Of a stretch of DNA of 64,000 nt, positions 31,201 to 46,814 are shown piece after piece. Every line of letters starts with the position of its first letter. Position 1 is the stretch's first letter. Location of the stretch: NCBI GenBank assembly GCA_963995525.1, contig OZ023213.1:48723925-48787924 (forward strand), in the 5' to 3' direction. Below the pieces are notes generated by a model, which was given only the letters and a program-made list of their open reading frames with translations, was not told the DNA's origin and ran no database searches. A program made the translations under genes and the position numbers. The stretch is from Escarpia spicata. Lineage: Eukaryota; Annelida; Polychaeta; Sabellida; Siboglinidae.

Positions 31201-31765
31201 GGAAGTATACGAAAATGTGCTTATTACCTCATATACTATATATCCAGTAGCCATTCAGTGCATTTGATTTTTCTATTGTTATGTTTTGTGTGCGATTCTT
31301 CGGTTTTTATGGGTCTAAGCCGCGTCGCCGCTTCAATTATGCTGTGCAGCAGTGCCTGGAATACCGTGACTCAAACCACAGCGCGCTGGAGCGTAAGGGC
31401 GCCTCCCAGTGTCGATAATGGCTAAGTTTGACAAATGATTTTAAAAATACTGCGGCGCTGTGCTCATCAAATCATGTTGATGTGTACTGTAGATGATACT
31501 AATGACTAATTTCTATAGCGCCTAAATCCCCAGGAATATACAAGAATCATTGAGCAAAATCGTTAACAGAGAAAAGCAAGAGTCGTCATTAGAGCAAGGG
31601 ACCGTAGCGTTTTTTGTTATGTTTGGGCTATGGTTATTCCAGCGTTTCATACCCCATTTAATATGTACTTATATATTCCATTAATTTAATCTCGAAACGA
31701 ACACTTTCACGCACAACTATTGCTTTAAACAACATGTTCGGGCACATTCTACTTATTATCTACGG

Positions 31766-33669
31766 CAGGGGTCGGCAATCTGCGGCCAGCTGACCAAATA
31801 CAATACAATACAATACGAATTTATTGTCCACTAGTAGTATATACATCGGATAATTGTCTTCTGCTTGCTGAGCATAAAGAGGATACAAGGTATTGTTAAT
31901 AAACATGGCGCATACATGAATTAAGTTTATAATAATAATACAAACGTGATAGTAGTGAGTGCATACGTTATATATTTTAATGAACGGATTGCATGTGGTG
32001 GTTTGTGAACTCAAAGTTTGTTTAGGTGACTTATGGCCTGGGGAACGAAGCTGTTTTTGAACCTGTTTTTTGTACATCTTGGACATCTGTATCGTCTTTG
32101 AGATGGAAGAAGGTCAAACTATGTATACAGTGGGTGGACAGGGTCATTGGCAATTGCACGAGCTATTTTGATCAACGTGCGTTCACACAGCTGAGAGACA
32201 GGCAGTGTGGGAATGCCTATGATCTTTGAAGCAATTTTGCAGATGCGAAGAAGCATGTTTTTGTTAGAGACAGATAAAGCAGGGAAGAAACAGATACTAC
32301 AATATGTCAACACTGATTCTATGATGTTCCTGTACAACATGAGCAGATGTTTTGGTTGGACATGAAATGATCTTAGTTTTAATAACAGGTACAATCTCTG
32401 CTGGCACTTTTTTGCACACCTTTTGCATGGGGGCCAAACGTCAATTTATTATCCAGTGTTACACCAAGATACTTGAAGGTGTCCGTTACCTCCACTGCCT
32501 CACCATCAATAATGAGAGGTCCATCAAACTGGCCACTGCTGCGTAAGTCAATACAGAGTTCCTTTGTCTTGCGCACATTTAGTTCTATAAAGTTATTCTT
32601 GCACCACATTGAGATCACGGACACATAATTCTCATACGCGTGGAACGAATCTGATCCGTTCAGGCACGCCACTACTGCTGTGTTGTCTGAGTATTTAATC
32701 AAGACATTAGAGCCACATTCGCTTCTTAAGTCGTTGGTGTACAGTGAGTATAGAATTGAGCTACCAACACAAATGCGACCAACGGAGCTATTTCATGCGG
32801 CCCACTGATTAAAATTGAAATTGTCCAAAATGCGGTTCGCGAGATGACAACAGTAGTTGCAACTTCCATGGCTGGAAAAACTGTTCTGCATCATCCCTCA
32901 CGAAAACATAAATGTTAAGGAAAAGAAAATGCAGAACACAATGAGCGTCATCGTGAAGATCGTGAACTACGTTCGCATTCGTGAAATAAGTCACTGGAAG
33001 TTCCAATACCTACTGGCCGAGATTACTACCCAGTATAAAGACATCCAGTGTGTGTAGCTATGCTGCGCTGCACATAAGCCCTGTGAGCTGAGATATTGGA
33101 TTACAGGGTGTTCACGAGCAGAAGGGTACAGAAGCATCGGAATTTGCAGACCCAAAATGTCTTTTCGAGAAAATCTCATCAGTGAGATGTTCCAGTTCGT
33201 TTCCGCTTCAGAGACCACGATGCTACTGTGGGAGACGCAATGGCAAAGGGCAAAGGCGGGTGTCTTTCCGATATTAGGATTCGCTGTGAGTAGTTGCCTA
33301 ATTTTCCAACCTTTTCCAAGTGGAAATTGTCGACGCGCAGGAAGCTGTGCGGATAGAATTCACCGAAATACAACCCGCCTCTAAGACACTCTAGAGTGTT
33401 ACTATATGCATTTGATTACCGAAAATTTCCTGATCCGATCTAACACGCTATGTTCTTAAACAGTAATAATAGTAGTAGTAATAATTTGTAAGTTGAAGGC
33501 CAATGAAGAAACATGATTGTTTATATTCAGATTCCAAACATAACATAACTTACCAGTTTTCAATAGGCTTAGGCTAACGATCATCAATATTCAATAATAC
33601 ATGTGTGGCCCGCTGACTTACTCCAAGTACTCTGACTGGCCCTCCATTCAAACAAATTGCAGGCCACTG
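31766..33669 (+). mobile_element. hAT (Charlie/ZBED-like) transposon relic
   Basis: The left end CAGGGGTCGGCAATCTGCGG and the right end ...AACAAATTGCAGGCCACTG resemble hAT termini. Flanking 8-mers ATCTACGG and TTTTATGG agree at five of eight positions, with two of the three differences C/T, a plausible decayed 8-bp duplication. Transposase pieces lie at about 32928-33050 (IVKIVNYVRIREISHWKF) and 33157-33290 (VSASETTMLLWETQWQRA), with stops and a missing N-terminus. A LINE (31796-32790) inserted into its left part. Confidence 0.75.
31796..32790 (-). pseudogene. 3' end of an L2/CR1-like LINE, minus strand, inside the hAT relic
   Basis: Minus-strand frames carry the RT end (IKYSDNTAVVACLNGSD near 32690, FKYLGVTLDNKLTFGPH near 32470) and the C-terminal LMLYRNIIESVLTYCSICFF and CERTLIKIARAIANDPVHPLY (32119-32394). 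In the catalytic box the second Asp has become Asn (YSDN). The 3' end shows ATTGTATTGTATTGTATT-type tail repeats at about 31797-31815. The sequence is 5' truncated. Confidence 0.88.
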
Positions 33670-34657
33670 TTTTATGGGATAGACAGTCTCTTAATTATCA
33701 CAAGTATGATACACGTTATCTCTTTCTACATATCGCATAAGTTTTTTGTATTCTTTAGAAGCTTCAGATGTTGTGGAAATCGTTCGATCTTTCGATTTGC
33801 AATGAGGGTCCTCTTTCTATGTCAATAAATCAGCAGAGCTGAACTGAAAGTATGATTCCACCGTGTTCATCAAGCAAGATTGACAATGACCTCATATCTC
33901 ATTTATTTATTTAGTGCGTTTTTATTTTTCTCGTTTTGTTCAGGTTTCTGTAGAAACTATTTTCCTATACCGTATGGCGTTATTGAGAAGCACAAATAAA
34001 TATACTAGTCTAGCCTGTTTCTACCGATCATAAATCGAATATATGCCGTTTTCACAAATACCCAAAGACATTTTTGCTTATGGAATGGATATTCTAACAT
34101 GTACCAGTTATTTAATTAAATAGTGTCCATACAACCTGTTAGAACATTTTACAAAGTGGTTTTGGTTAAATTCTTCCGAATTTATAAAAAAAAAGGAAAA
34201 CATTTCGCCGCACACAAATCTAACCACTTTTGTTCTGAGTAACGGAGTCAATTTGGTCATGTATCTGACTGATGACGTGTCTAATGAGAGAATCAGCAAA
34301 ATATGAAAAGGCAACAGAAATTTGTAGAAAAAACAAACCGTTTTGGTGTACACACAAACACAGAAAAGTCATGTCTGCTTCTCTTACATATTACGTAGTC
34401 AACAAATCGGGTTTACCCTTAAAACATCAATAACTATTAAATTATGGGGAATTTCGTCTTTGAACATATTTATATACGTCTTACGTCTAACTCCTAGTGG
34501 CGAAGATTAATTCCTTATAGTTTGGCGCTCAAGGTTCGATCCGTCTAAGAGGAAAACACCAACATACCCGCATACACTTGCTCGATTATAGTAAGATTTC
34601 ATGGTAGGTGCCAATCTTAAGTGATTTCAGGCCAAGGTGTGTAGGAGTTTAATTTAC
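33670..34657. other. DEG/ENaC intron, no gene seen
   Basis: AT-rich. A GGTTCGATCC match to a Pol III B box at about 34533 follows a weak A-box-like TAGTGGCGAAGA at about 34496; no cloverleaf can be drawn, so at most a decayed tRNA-derived SINE. Confidence 0.35.
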
Positions 34658-34776
34658 CAGCCGCATTCACGGTGGAGTTGTCGGTAATCCGGGCGTTGAA
34701 CGTGTAACACATTCCGGCATCGGTTACGGTCAACTGGAAATCTTCGTGACTGCACGGCATTCTCTTCCACCGACAA
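34658..34776 (-). CDS. DEG/ENaC channel gene, exon E (first cysteines)
   Basis: 119 nt on the minus strand, from acceptor CATTTTAG to donor CTG|GTAAAT, phases 1 in and 1 out. It encodes CRWKRMPCSHEDFQ and the hallmark GMCYTFNAR, the first conserved extracellular cysteines and the G-x-CYTFN motif of the family. It joins exons D and F without breaking frame. Confidence 0.9.
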
Positions 34777-35161
34777 CTAAAATGACAACGAAATGTAGGT
34801 GCAGGTGGTTAGAGAACAACGTCACACAAGTATAGTAATACGGTATCATCATATTGTTCCTTCTTAGTGGGTGATGCTGGTCAAAGTAAAGTAGACTATT
34901 GTCACTGACACATGCAGGTGGTTAGACAACAACATCACACAAGTATAGTTTTACCGCGTCATCACATTTATCGTTCTTAGTGGGTGCAGCTGGTAAAGTA
35001 TACTACTGTTACTGACGTAGTAATCAAGCAGGGGGCCACTATGCGTCGGACAACTAAACATCATTACGATGATTGATATAAACAGTATTGCCATAGCCGT
35101 TGTTGACATTATAAACTGTGGCAATTATCGCCGAGAGTCGCCTGGTTGTTGAGAAACGTAC

Positions 35162-35461
35162 GACGCAATCATGTCTTCCTTGAGATGTCGATATTGACGG
35201 TAGACATCGAGCATCGACACGGTGCCGACGTCCCATTTCGTGTAATTGAGCTGGGTGTCGTTTGCGTGATTGTACATTTCGTCCAACCAAAAATACGATC
35301 CGTTTTCTGCAGCAGCCACAAATCTGCAACAATCGTCGACAACGTCGTGGTGAATGTGATGACCAAATAAAGTAATCCATAGTCTTTCCACCATCTTTCG
35401 ATTCTTCAATATATAATATATCAGCAGTGACACAACACACAACTTGAACTGTAGTCGGAGA
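35162..35461 (-). CDS. DEG/ENaC channel gene, exon D (extracellular, variable)
   Basis: 300 nt on the minus strand. The donor TC|GTACGT at 35162 gives a phase that fits exon E exactly. The acceptor ATATCCTAG (35462) gives the phase needed after exon C; a second possible acceptor (GGAAAG, about 35383) is also in phase and would shorten the exon. It encodes ENGSYFWLDEMYNHANDTQ and DVYRQYRHLKEDMIAS, the part before the first conserved cysteines. This region is poorly conserved between family members, so support is from position, phase and an N-glycosylation-type sequon (NDT, NYT). Confidence 0.7.
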
Positions 35462-35779
35462 CTAGGATATCCTGTTGGCAATACAAGATTAGATGATCAT
35501 ATCACACCTATCTAAATACCTTTTATACATCCAAATGAATAAGAAAGGTTGAGAAGAAAGGTGGTCGACGGCGGCCATCTTGAATTTCAAAATCGCGGTT
35601 CTGTTCATTTTGAAGAAAAAAAACTCGCCTGAAGGCTCTTAAAAAACACTAAGACGCCGCTTCCTTATCAATGTAACACGTATCTTTTGAAACATTGAAA
35701 CTGAAATTGTTTGAGGGATGAATTTTCCAGTAGGCAAAAATGTCAAAGATGATTTGATGTCATCCTGGATATGTGATAC

Positions 35780-35947
35780 CTGAAGGTGTTTTGGTTGCAA
35801 ATGGTGACGGCTGGAAAGACGACATGTTCTTGTCTTGACATCGATGTTTTCATTGTGACAGGCCGGTTCAAGTAGTGTCGCACCAAGTGCTGACATTGAA
35901 AGCCGAATAGCGCGGTGCTGCTTAGCACAATTGCGATCCAGAAAATC
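35780..35947 (-). CDS. DEG/ENaC channel gene, exon C (TM1 and FPAVTICN motif)
   Basis: 168 nt on the minus strand, from acceptor TTTTGTAG to donor TTCAG|GTATCA. It encodes the first membrane helix (IFWIAIVLSSTALFGF) and the family signature VVFPAVTICNQNTF right after it. Phase in 2/1 from exon B, out phase 2. Confidence 0.93.
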
Positions 35948-37000
35948 CTACAAAAGACGGACGAGTCAGATTGGGTTTAAGGACAATGTAACTTTGAAGA
36001 GCTCCCCTTTAGATAGAGTTGAAACTTTTCCACATTCTAGTTTTGTTCCATATCATTCGACGTTAACATTAAACTGACGGTTGATCTCCAAATGTAATTG
36101 TTACATTTTGTATGCAAAAAAAAATGTCATGATAGCTATATTGTGTAACGTTCAAGTATTCACCACAATTCATCAGAATAATAATCTGGTTGAGCTATTT
36201 CATAAACAATACAAATATTAAGATTAACGTTGAAACGTTCCAACTGTGATTATTTCTAAATAGGAAAATTCGTCATGATTACGTTTCCAAGATTGGCTTG
36301 GTTTGCATTTGGTTTCATACGGAAAGTTAGCACATTTGTATATAAAAAGGTAAGTTCTTATTTAGCGCAGTATCCATTCCTCAGGACTGTTCAAAGCGCT
36401 TTACACTTTTCTCCCTGGCAGACCTGTTCAACCGAACACCATCTCGACTTCTCTCGGAAGCATTCAGCCACGCTGCAATTAAGACGCGAAAACTATTCGC
36501 ACACAAATAACCACCACTGTCTATAGCCAGGTACTCATTCATACAGCTCAGTGAACTGAAGCAATGTAGAGTAAACGAACATGTCAAAGGTTCGACACCG
36601 CTGCACAGGATTAGCACTCAGCTGCTTAACATGAACATTTCAACAAAGTGTTCACTTTGTCGTTCACAAAAGTGTTCCCTTTGTGTTCATTTTGTGCCAG
36701 GTTTGGGTGAACAGAACACTGTGGGTACTTTGAGTATGGCACGATCTCGAGGAATCATTTAGCGGATACGAACATTATTACATCGTTTAGACATGAAAAT
36801 ATTGAGTATTTAGGAATACGTTGAAAATGTAATAATAGTTAACCGACTTGAAAATATTGAGTATTGATAACTATGTTTATCAGATACCCATAATTAACTG
36901 AACAATTCTTCAGGACAGTTAATTTTTATTCAAACAGTTAATATTAATATTTGACCAAACGCTACGCAAGAACTCTGGTGCTGGCAGAGGGGACGATTGT
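35948..37000. other. DEG/ENaC intron with an interspersed repeat
   Basis: 36370-36625 (AAAGCGCTTTACAC, GGTACTCATTCATACA, AGGTTCGACACC) looks like a dispersed, possibly SINE-like repeat of a type common in marine invertebrates. 36640-36720 has short repeats of GTTCACTTTGT. The rest is AT-rich with no gene. Confidence 0.45.
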
Positions 37001-37290
37001 TCTAAACAACACACGAGGAATACAGAAAAGACGTTGACGACACTCAAAAAAGGGAAAATCGTGAGAGCGAGAAAAATAGCTATATCTATCATCAACAAAT
37101 CCGCTCTCACGGACCACCCGACAACAGAAAACCACACCATAGACTGGGAGGAAGAGAAACTAGTAGACAGGGGGCGAACCAAAGAATACGACACTAAAAG
37201 AAACCATCTGGATAAGTAGGACCAATCGAGCGAGACAATCTATCTTACATGTAGAAAGACGTCATTAGACGTTACATGCACTGATGAAGT
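37000..37290 (+). pseudogene. Penelope-like element fragment (C-terminal, GIY-YIG side)
   Basis: A single open stretch reads KKGKIVRARKIAISIINKSA then LTDHPTTENHTIDWEEEKL. The SALTDH..(x6)..H-x-IDW pattern is typical of the endonuclease end of Penelope-like elements and some relatives. Upstream sequence is lost and the frame stops at 37217. Confidence 0.5.
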
Positions 37291-37639
37291 TTGCGTGATA
37301 AACATACGAATGCTTGTACAAGGTAATTATCGTATTGTATATGTCAAAAAGTAATTGTTTGAATAGTAACAGTAGTTTGCTTCGTATGTCCAATTTGCCA
37401 CCATTGCCCCTATTCGAACAGTTTGAAGAGTTGCGATTGCTTCTTGTGCCCTGGCATATGGTTAATGATGAATGCGCAACACCTAAAACGATATCCTAAA
37501 AACATAGCGTCAACAGTTTATGATGAAGTGCTATACATGCATTCTCTGACATAACAACTAATTCGTTTTTTTTTTACAAATAAATACTTTGTACTCCTTT
37601 GTTTTGTTTGTTTTGATGGATTATATGTGACGGTTGACA

Positions 37640-37832
37640 CGACTGGCCGCGTAAGTGCGAGGCCGGGCCTGCATGGGACGGTGTCAGTTGACTAATAATC
37701 TCAGTCATTTTAATTATTTATCATACATTATACCATGTTTACCATAAGGTTATATATTGTATAATGTATTGTATGTATTATTTGAAATGTCTGGGTCAAA
37801 TAAAACAAATTCTTCTTCTTCTTCTTCTTCTA
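37640..37832 (+). repeat. LINE 3' tail with (TTC)n
   Basis: A 3'-UTR-like stretch ends GGTCAAATAAAACAAA followed by seven TTC repeats, the same ending style as the LINE that finishes at 53300. It has no coding part. Confidence 0.55.
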
Positions 37833-39151
37833 GTCATCACAAGTAGATATATTATGTATAGTATTGCGCCTGTTCTCATGCACACATACACAGTGTTCCA
37901 TATATAAGTTACAAGAAAGTTCCCTGTAGAGATAAAATTCTATAAAAAATATGTAAAATAGAAACACGTGTTTTAGTCCCCTGCAGAACTAGTCAACGTT
38001 GAAATCGATTGCGTGACTCCACTTCAAAGGCATATGTTGAGTACTTGTAAACTGTTCTCAACAAAATAAATAACACATTTTGTATTACTTTGTAGCAGTT
38101 AAACTCCGACAATGAACCTGGCAAGCTATATTCCACCTGTATCTCACAATGAGCCTTCGTGTAATTAAAATTAATTTCGTATTGGGGTGTCACGCAACAC
38201 TAAACGTTTTCACAGTGTGACAGGTGGATGATTGTGTTGCTTTCATAAGGCACGCATATTGCAGCACTTCAAGCATTCATACCAATTGCGATAATGTTAA
38301 CGGTGCTTTCATTAAGTAATTCCCTAATTGCATCAACATGTGGTATGCACTTGCAATACACGCTTGGGTTTGTAACACACCATTCAGAAGAAAAAAACAT
38401 TGTATTCTATCTTCGAAAATTAAAACGGTTGCACCGGGATGTGTCTGTTTAATTTGTTGAAAGTTATAACATTCGGATTGTTATTTTTTTGCATTGGCGT
38501 TTGCAATTACAGGTCCAAGGCTCTCCTGTACACCACGTCTGAGCCGAAAGAGGAATTCGTGAGATGATCGTCACACACGAATTGACACTAAATGTCACGT
38601 AGCCTACCTGTTTTTCAGATGAAGGATTATTTAATAACCGTGAGTGTTTTAATGTAATAATGTTGTCGAAATGCCGATGATATTAATGCTTAATGTTGTT
38701 TTCGTACGTTTAATTAACCATTCTCCTCAGTGTGATGACCCGGGTAAAAGAGGACAGTCAAATACGGGATACAAAAAGAAGGAATTGAACATGACGAACT
38801 ATAACACAACAATAGGTATTTAGAAACGCTATACGCTACGTAGAAGTGAAGAGACAAACAATATAAATGGGACATAAGTGGATTTGTCAAAAACAAGATG
38901 GACAGGCGAACGTGAAACGACCATAGAAAAAACCCAACAAATCTAGAAAAGCTGAGAAAACGATAAGCATGAATATGTCGAAGCATTCGTTGTACGAACG
39001 GAACTATCGAAGTGTGTCAATAACTGCTTTAAAACAACATGACGATATGTTATTATAGTTGAGATGTCTTAATAATTGATTGTACAAAAGGATATCATTG
39101 GACGTCTAACATCACACAATCTAGCCTGGTTGATTGCGCTAACTCATTTAC
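37833..39151. other. DEG/ENaC intron, nothing recognised
   Basis: AT-rich. Short frames (for example 38714-38986 minus) have no family features. Confidence 0.4.
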
Positions 39152-39359
39152 CTTCGAGCGACGTGAATTGTCGAATCAGTGACATTTCGCAGCCCGTGAA
39201 ATGTGGTCGTTTCACAGAACGTCCGGAAGGCGTGACCCCACTGCTTGCTCGGCTCGCTCGTGTTGTCTCCGGCGTCACACTGCAGATGCGACTTCGCTAT
39301 CGACGAACAGGAAGTCTGGGAGTACTGTATTTGGCTCACACAGCTGGCGCCTTTCGTAT
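39152..39359 (-). CDS. DEG/ENaC channel gene, exon B (N-terminal cytoplasmic, His-Gly motif)
   Basis: 208 nt on the minus strand; donor CGAAG|GTAAAT is clear and fits exon C. It encodes a Cys/Ser-rich part (SCVSQIQYSQTSCSSIAK) then FRTFCETTTFHGLRNVTDST. His-Gly in TTFHGL is the conserved gating motif just before TM1. The acceptor (GATAG at 39360-39361) is weak, but it is the one that joins in frame with exon A. Confidence 0.82.
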
Positions 39360-39909
39360 CTATCTTATTTAGTAAACGTTACAAGAACACAATGAATTTG
39401 TTGTTTGGAGACAACAAAGTGTAGATGGCGCAAATAAATTAGTTGGTCCATCGTGATGTTAAAATCTTTTGTTTTTTAAATATTTAGTCATTTTTAACTA
39501 TATATTTTGTTTGATTAATGATTACAGTTCCAAGGCTGAGTGGAATTATAAAGGAAGAAACACAAAATTTAGTATATTGTAATTAAACATCGAGTTGTGG
39601 AAGTCCATAAAACCTTATTACTCCAGAAACGTTCTTCAGTTGTGGCATAAATGTGTGTTTTTGAGGAATAATGTGTGACTGTGAAGATTGTTGCAGTTAC
39701 TGCAGCTAGAGTCGACAATAGTGTATACCGCACTTATCAAAAAGAAACTGCTGGATTTGGGTGTCTCATTACTTATGTGTATGAATTTCCTCTTCCATTC
39801 CTTAGCACGTGTGGTCTCTGACACATGTTGCGGTTTGACGGTTGGACGAACAAACTTATACCCTGCCCTGTGTTGCTCACGGAAGAGAATCGATGAAAAT
39901 ACACAATAC

Positions 39910-40303
39910 CTGTACAGGTGAATCCTTGATTACTGTGTGAAGCAGTCGATGCAGCGACGTTGTCCTGTGACATTTCCCGTATCTCACTGACATCACGCTT
40001 GACATCACGCTTGAGCTGATGGACATCTAACTGTAATATATCCCGTGCCTCAGTATTCTCTCGCCTGAGCTGCTCAACGTCTGTCTGTAGTATCTTCCGT
40101 ATCACCGTGACGTCACGCTTGAGCTGCTGGACATCTGTACGTAACATCACCCTTGAATCTATATTATCTCGTCTGAGCTGCTCAACGTCTCTCAGTAATA
40201 CACTTCGTATCGCCTTGACATCACGCTTGAGCTGCTTGACATCTGACTGTAGAGGGCAGACCAGACCAGCTTTCTGGTGAGTTGGGTGCCGCACCGAGTA
40301 CAT
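39910..40303 (-). CDS. Coiled-coil exon A, probably the N-terminus of the DEG/ENaC gene
   Basis: Minus strand. After acceptor TTTGTCAG an ATG (40303) opens a 131-codon exon that ends at donor ACAG|GTATTG in phase 1, matching exon B. Residues 19-110 are two and a half 36-residue repeats beginning DVKQLKRDV, DVQQLKRDV and DVHQLKRDV, with DVEQLRRDN/E in each, and regular Leu/Val heptads: a clear coiled coil. There is no signal peptide, as expected for a cytoplasmic tail. The link to the channel rests on strand, order and phase only; it could instead be the 3' exon of a separate coiled-coil gene. The ATG may be internal if an upstream exon adds coding sequence. Confidence 0.6.
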
Positions 40304-40984
40304 CCTGACAAAGACAAACCCAACATATGTTGTTCAGCTAAGGACTGAATGTCTCATCATACCATAGGGACTGTTGTTGTTTGACCCCTGTCACCACATG
40401 GTTAGTGTTAAGTAACACCAATATTGGACAACCTCTAACATTCCGCTAACCACAGCTACATCAACTTAGACCTACAAACATTCTGGCCATCATATTTATC
40501 ATTTCGGTCAAGTCAGACCATTACAAAGAGCACTGTTATGTGACCATACTTCCATAGTCATATGTTACCCTGTTTAAATATTTAGCACAACTATTCATTC
40601 CTTCTGAACTCTGTCCCACTCCAGTACTCAGTTTTTATGTTATGCGCTATTCATTTAAGAATACGGTTATACGATGTCTGAGTAGCTTTATCTAATCTAC
40701 AGCAGAGCGGTGTGATCTAGACAGGACGAAACGGAGGCCTGTGACATCCAGGAGGATAGCGAGAGGTCAAATCGGCCTAGGTGTTTAAGTCAAGTAAGTC
40801 AAGTTTATCCAGAACGCACCGCGTGTTAATAGCGGGAATCAAGTGTTATGCTTGAATTGTTCGCTCCAGTTCTTCTGTGGCACACCTCTTTTTCATTGTC
40901 TTTTAAAGGAAAATGTGTATTTAAAATATTGTTATATATAGTATAAATTACATATATTATAACGTACTGACGTAATTTCTACAG
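40304..40984. other. Intergenic or intron, nothing recognised
   Basis: No frame, repeat or RNA gene seen. Confidence 0.4.
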
Positions 40985-41286
40985 CCATACTTAAATCGAA
41001 CATTGACACGCTGGCTCCGGTGTTTACACGTGCTGTGAACCAATCGATCGAGTCGTCTACTGTGTCATCTGGTATGAAACATGCCGTCGTAACACCGTTG
41101 TTGAAGAAGAGTGGTCTCGACTCTGAATCATTGGCTAACTACCGACCGATATCTAAATTGAATTTCATTTCGAAAATCCACGAGAAGATTGTTGCATCGC
41201 AAATTCGACGACGCGTGAACGCGAATAGTTTATTTGATGTCGTTCAGAGTGCGTACCGCCCTGCGCACAGTTGTGAAACAGCCCTC
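40985..41286 (+). pseudogene. LINE RT, 5' part (split by an inserted element)
   Basis: An open frame reads GMKHAVVTPLLKKSGLD, SLANYRPISKLNFISKI and SLFDVVQSAYRPAHSCETAL, the fingers of an L2/CR1-group reverse transcriptase. It stops abruptly at 41286, in the middle of the conserved helix, where CCCCTTAC begins. The protein resumes at 46815. Confidence 0.88.
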
Positions 41287-41879
41287 CCCTTACAAAAAAG
41301 AGCCAATGGTATACCACTGATTACCACTGGATACCATTCGGTACCCTGGACCATTCAATGGTAAATCAGGTTTCAATAGTATTTGAACATATCATTCAAT
41401 ACCATTCAATGATAAATCAGTAGGTCTTAGTGGTACAGTAAATTGTATTTGAACATACCATTCAGAACCACTGGTCCATTCAATGATAATTAATGTTTCA
41501 GTGATCCTCTCAATGGTGTCTGAACATAACATTCAGTACCATTCAATGATAAATCAGTATGTCTTAGTGGTACTGTCAATTGTATTTGAACATACCATTC
41601 AGAATCACTGGTCCATTCAATGATAATTCATGTTTCAGTGATCCTCTCAATGGTGTCTGAACATAACATTCAATACCATTCAATGATAAATCAGTAGGTC
41701 TCAGTGGTACTCTTAACTGTATCTGAAAATATAATTCAGTACTACAAGGACTCTCAATGGTATTTGAAAATACCATTCAGTATCACTGGACCATTCAATG
41801 ATAAATCAGTAGGTGTTAGTGGTACTCTTAATGGTATTTGAAAAGTACCATATTCATTACCTTTGAAAGGTTACGTAAT

Positions 41880-42220
41880 AGACCACTGCTTGGACAAAGT
41901 CGAGCTTCAATGGTAAACTGCTTGGATAAAGTCGAGCCTCAATGGTAAACTGCTTGGATAAATTCGAGCCTCAATGGTAAACTGCTTGGATAAAGTTGAG
42001 CCTCAATGGTAAACTGTTTGGATAAATTCGAGCTTCAATGGTAAACTGCTTGGATAAAGTCGAGCCTCAATGGTAAACTGCTTGGATAAAGTCGAGCTTC
42101 AATGGTAAACTGCTTGGATAAAGCCGAGCCTCACTGGTAAACTGCTTGAAAAAAGTCGAGCTTCAATGGTAAACTGCTTGGATAAAGTCGAGCCTCAATG
42201 GTAAACTGGCAAGTCTCAGC
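41880..42220 (+). repeat. 32-bp tandem array
   Basis: About ten copies of AAACTGCTTGGATAAAGTCG followed by AGCCTCAATGGT, with small changes. It forms part of the subterminal region of the 5.5 kb element. Confidence 0.93.
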
Positions 42221-42349
42221 CATATTTCAAAACATAATTCATTATACTGAATGTCGACAGCGTATCTCTAGATACCATTGAATCTTCAGTAGTAAACTGA
42301 TTGGTACCTTCAACTCAATGGTACCAAGGTCCATAAACGGTATCTGCAT

Positions 42350-45725
<3,376 letters not shown>

Positions 45726-46814
45726 CGCAGTACTTTATTTTGTATTAATTTGGTCATTTGATCTACTTGGATATTACTGTGGATTGCCTATAATTATGGT
45801 TCATGTATTATGAAAATGTGATATTATAAAAAATATGTGATCATATATGATGGACATGCAACATTTGCACCTGTGTTAATGAGTATTAATTTTGTATGAA
45901 ATTTGACAACCTGTAGAATATTTCCTATAGAATATTATATAGAACATATCCTGTAGGATATATCCTGTAGGACATTTCCTACAGGATATGTAATATAGAC
46001 AATTCGATATAAAACGCAACCCATTCAGTGATAATCAATGGTATTGAAAGTCTGCCCTTTATATAATGTTGATAATTTGATATTTTGAATATGCTGTTCA
46101 ATGGTGTTTTGTATGGTTTTCAACAATATGCTTCAGTTGTATACCATTCGGTGTAAACCAATGGTATTCTGAATGCTTTACCAATGGCATACCACTTAAT
46201 GGTATAATAAATTATACTGGCAAATAGCATTGATGACCATTCAAAATACCATTGAATGGTATACCACTAAACGATATACCACTGAAAGGTATACCATTCA
46301 CAATACAGTTGAACGTACGGTATACAAATTAAATATCATTGAATGGTATACCACTGAAGACCATTCAATACCATTGGATTAAATACCATTCAAATACCCT
46401 TGGCCATAATACACCCTAACAACATTGAAGACCATTCAGAATACCATTCAAAATATAATTGAATGGCATACCACTGAAGAACATTCAATACCTTTGGAAT
46501 AAATACCATTCAAATACCCTTGGCCATAATGCACCCTAATACCATTGAACACCATTCAGAATACCATTCAAAATATTATTGAATGGTATACCACTGAAGA
46601 CCATTCAATACCATTGGATTAAATACCATTTAAATACCTTGGCCGTAATACACCCAAATACCATTGAAGAGCAATCAGAATACCATTGAGCAGTACAGAA
46701 AGTGTTAATTACAAGGACCATTCAAAATACCATTGAAGACCATTCAAATACCATTGGCCATAATACACCCTAATACCATTCAATGGTATTTGAGTGGTAT
46801 TTTTTGAAAGGGGG

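Noticed and set aside
34490..34560. tRNA gene
   Set aside because: Only B-box-like GGTTCGATCC and a weak A box; arms of a cloverleaf do not pair.
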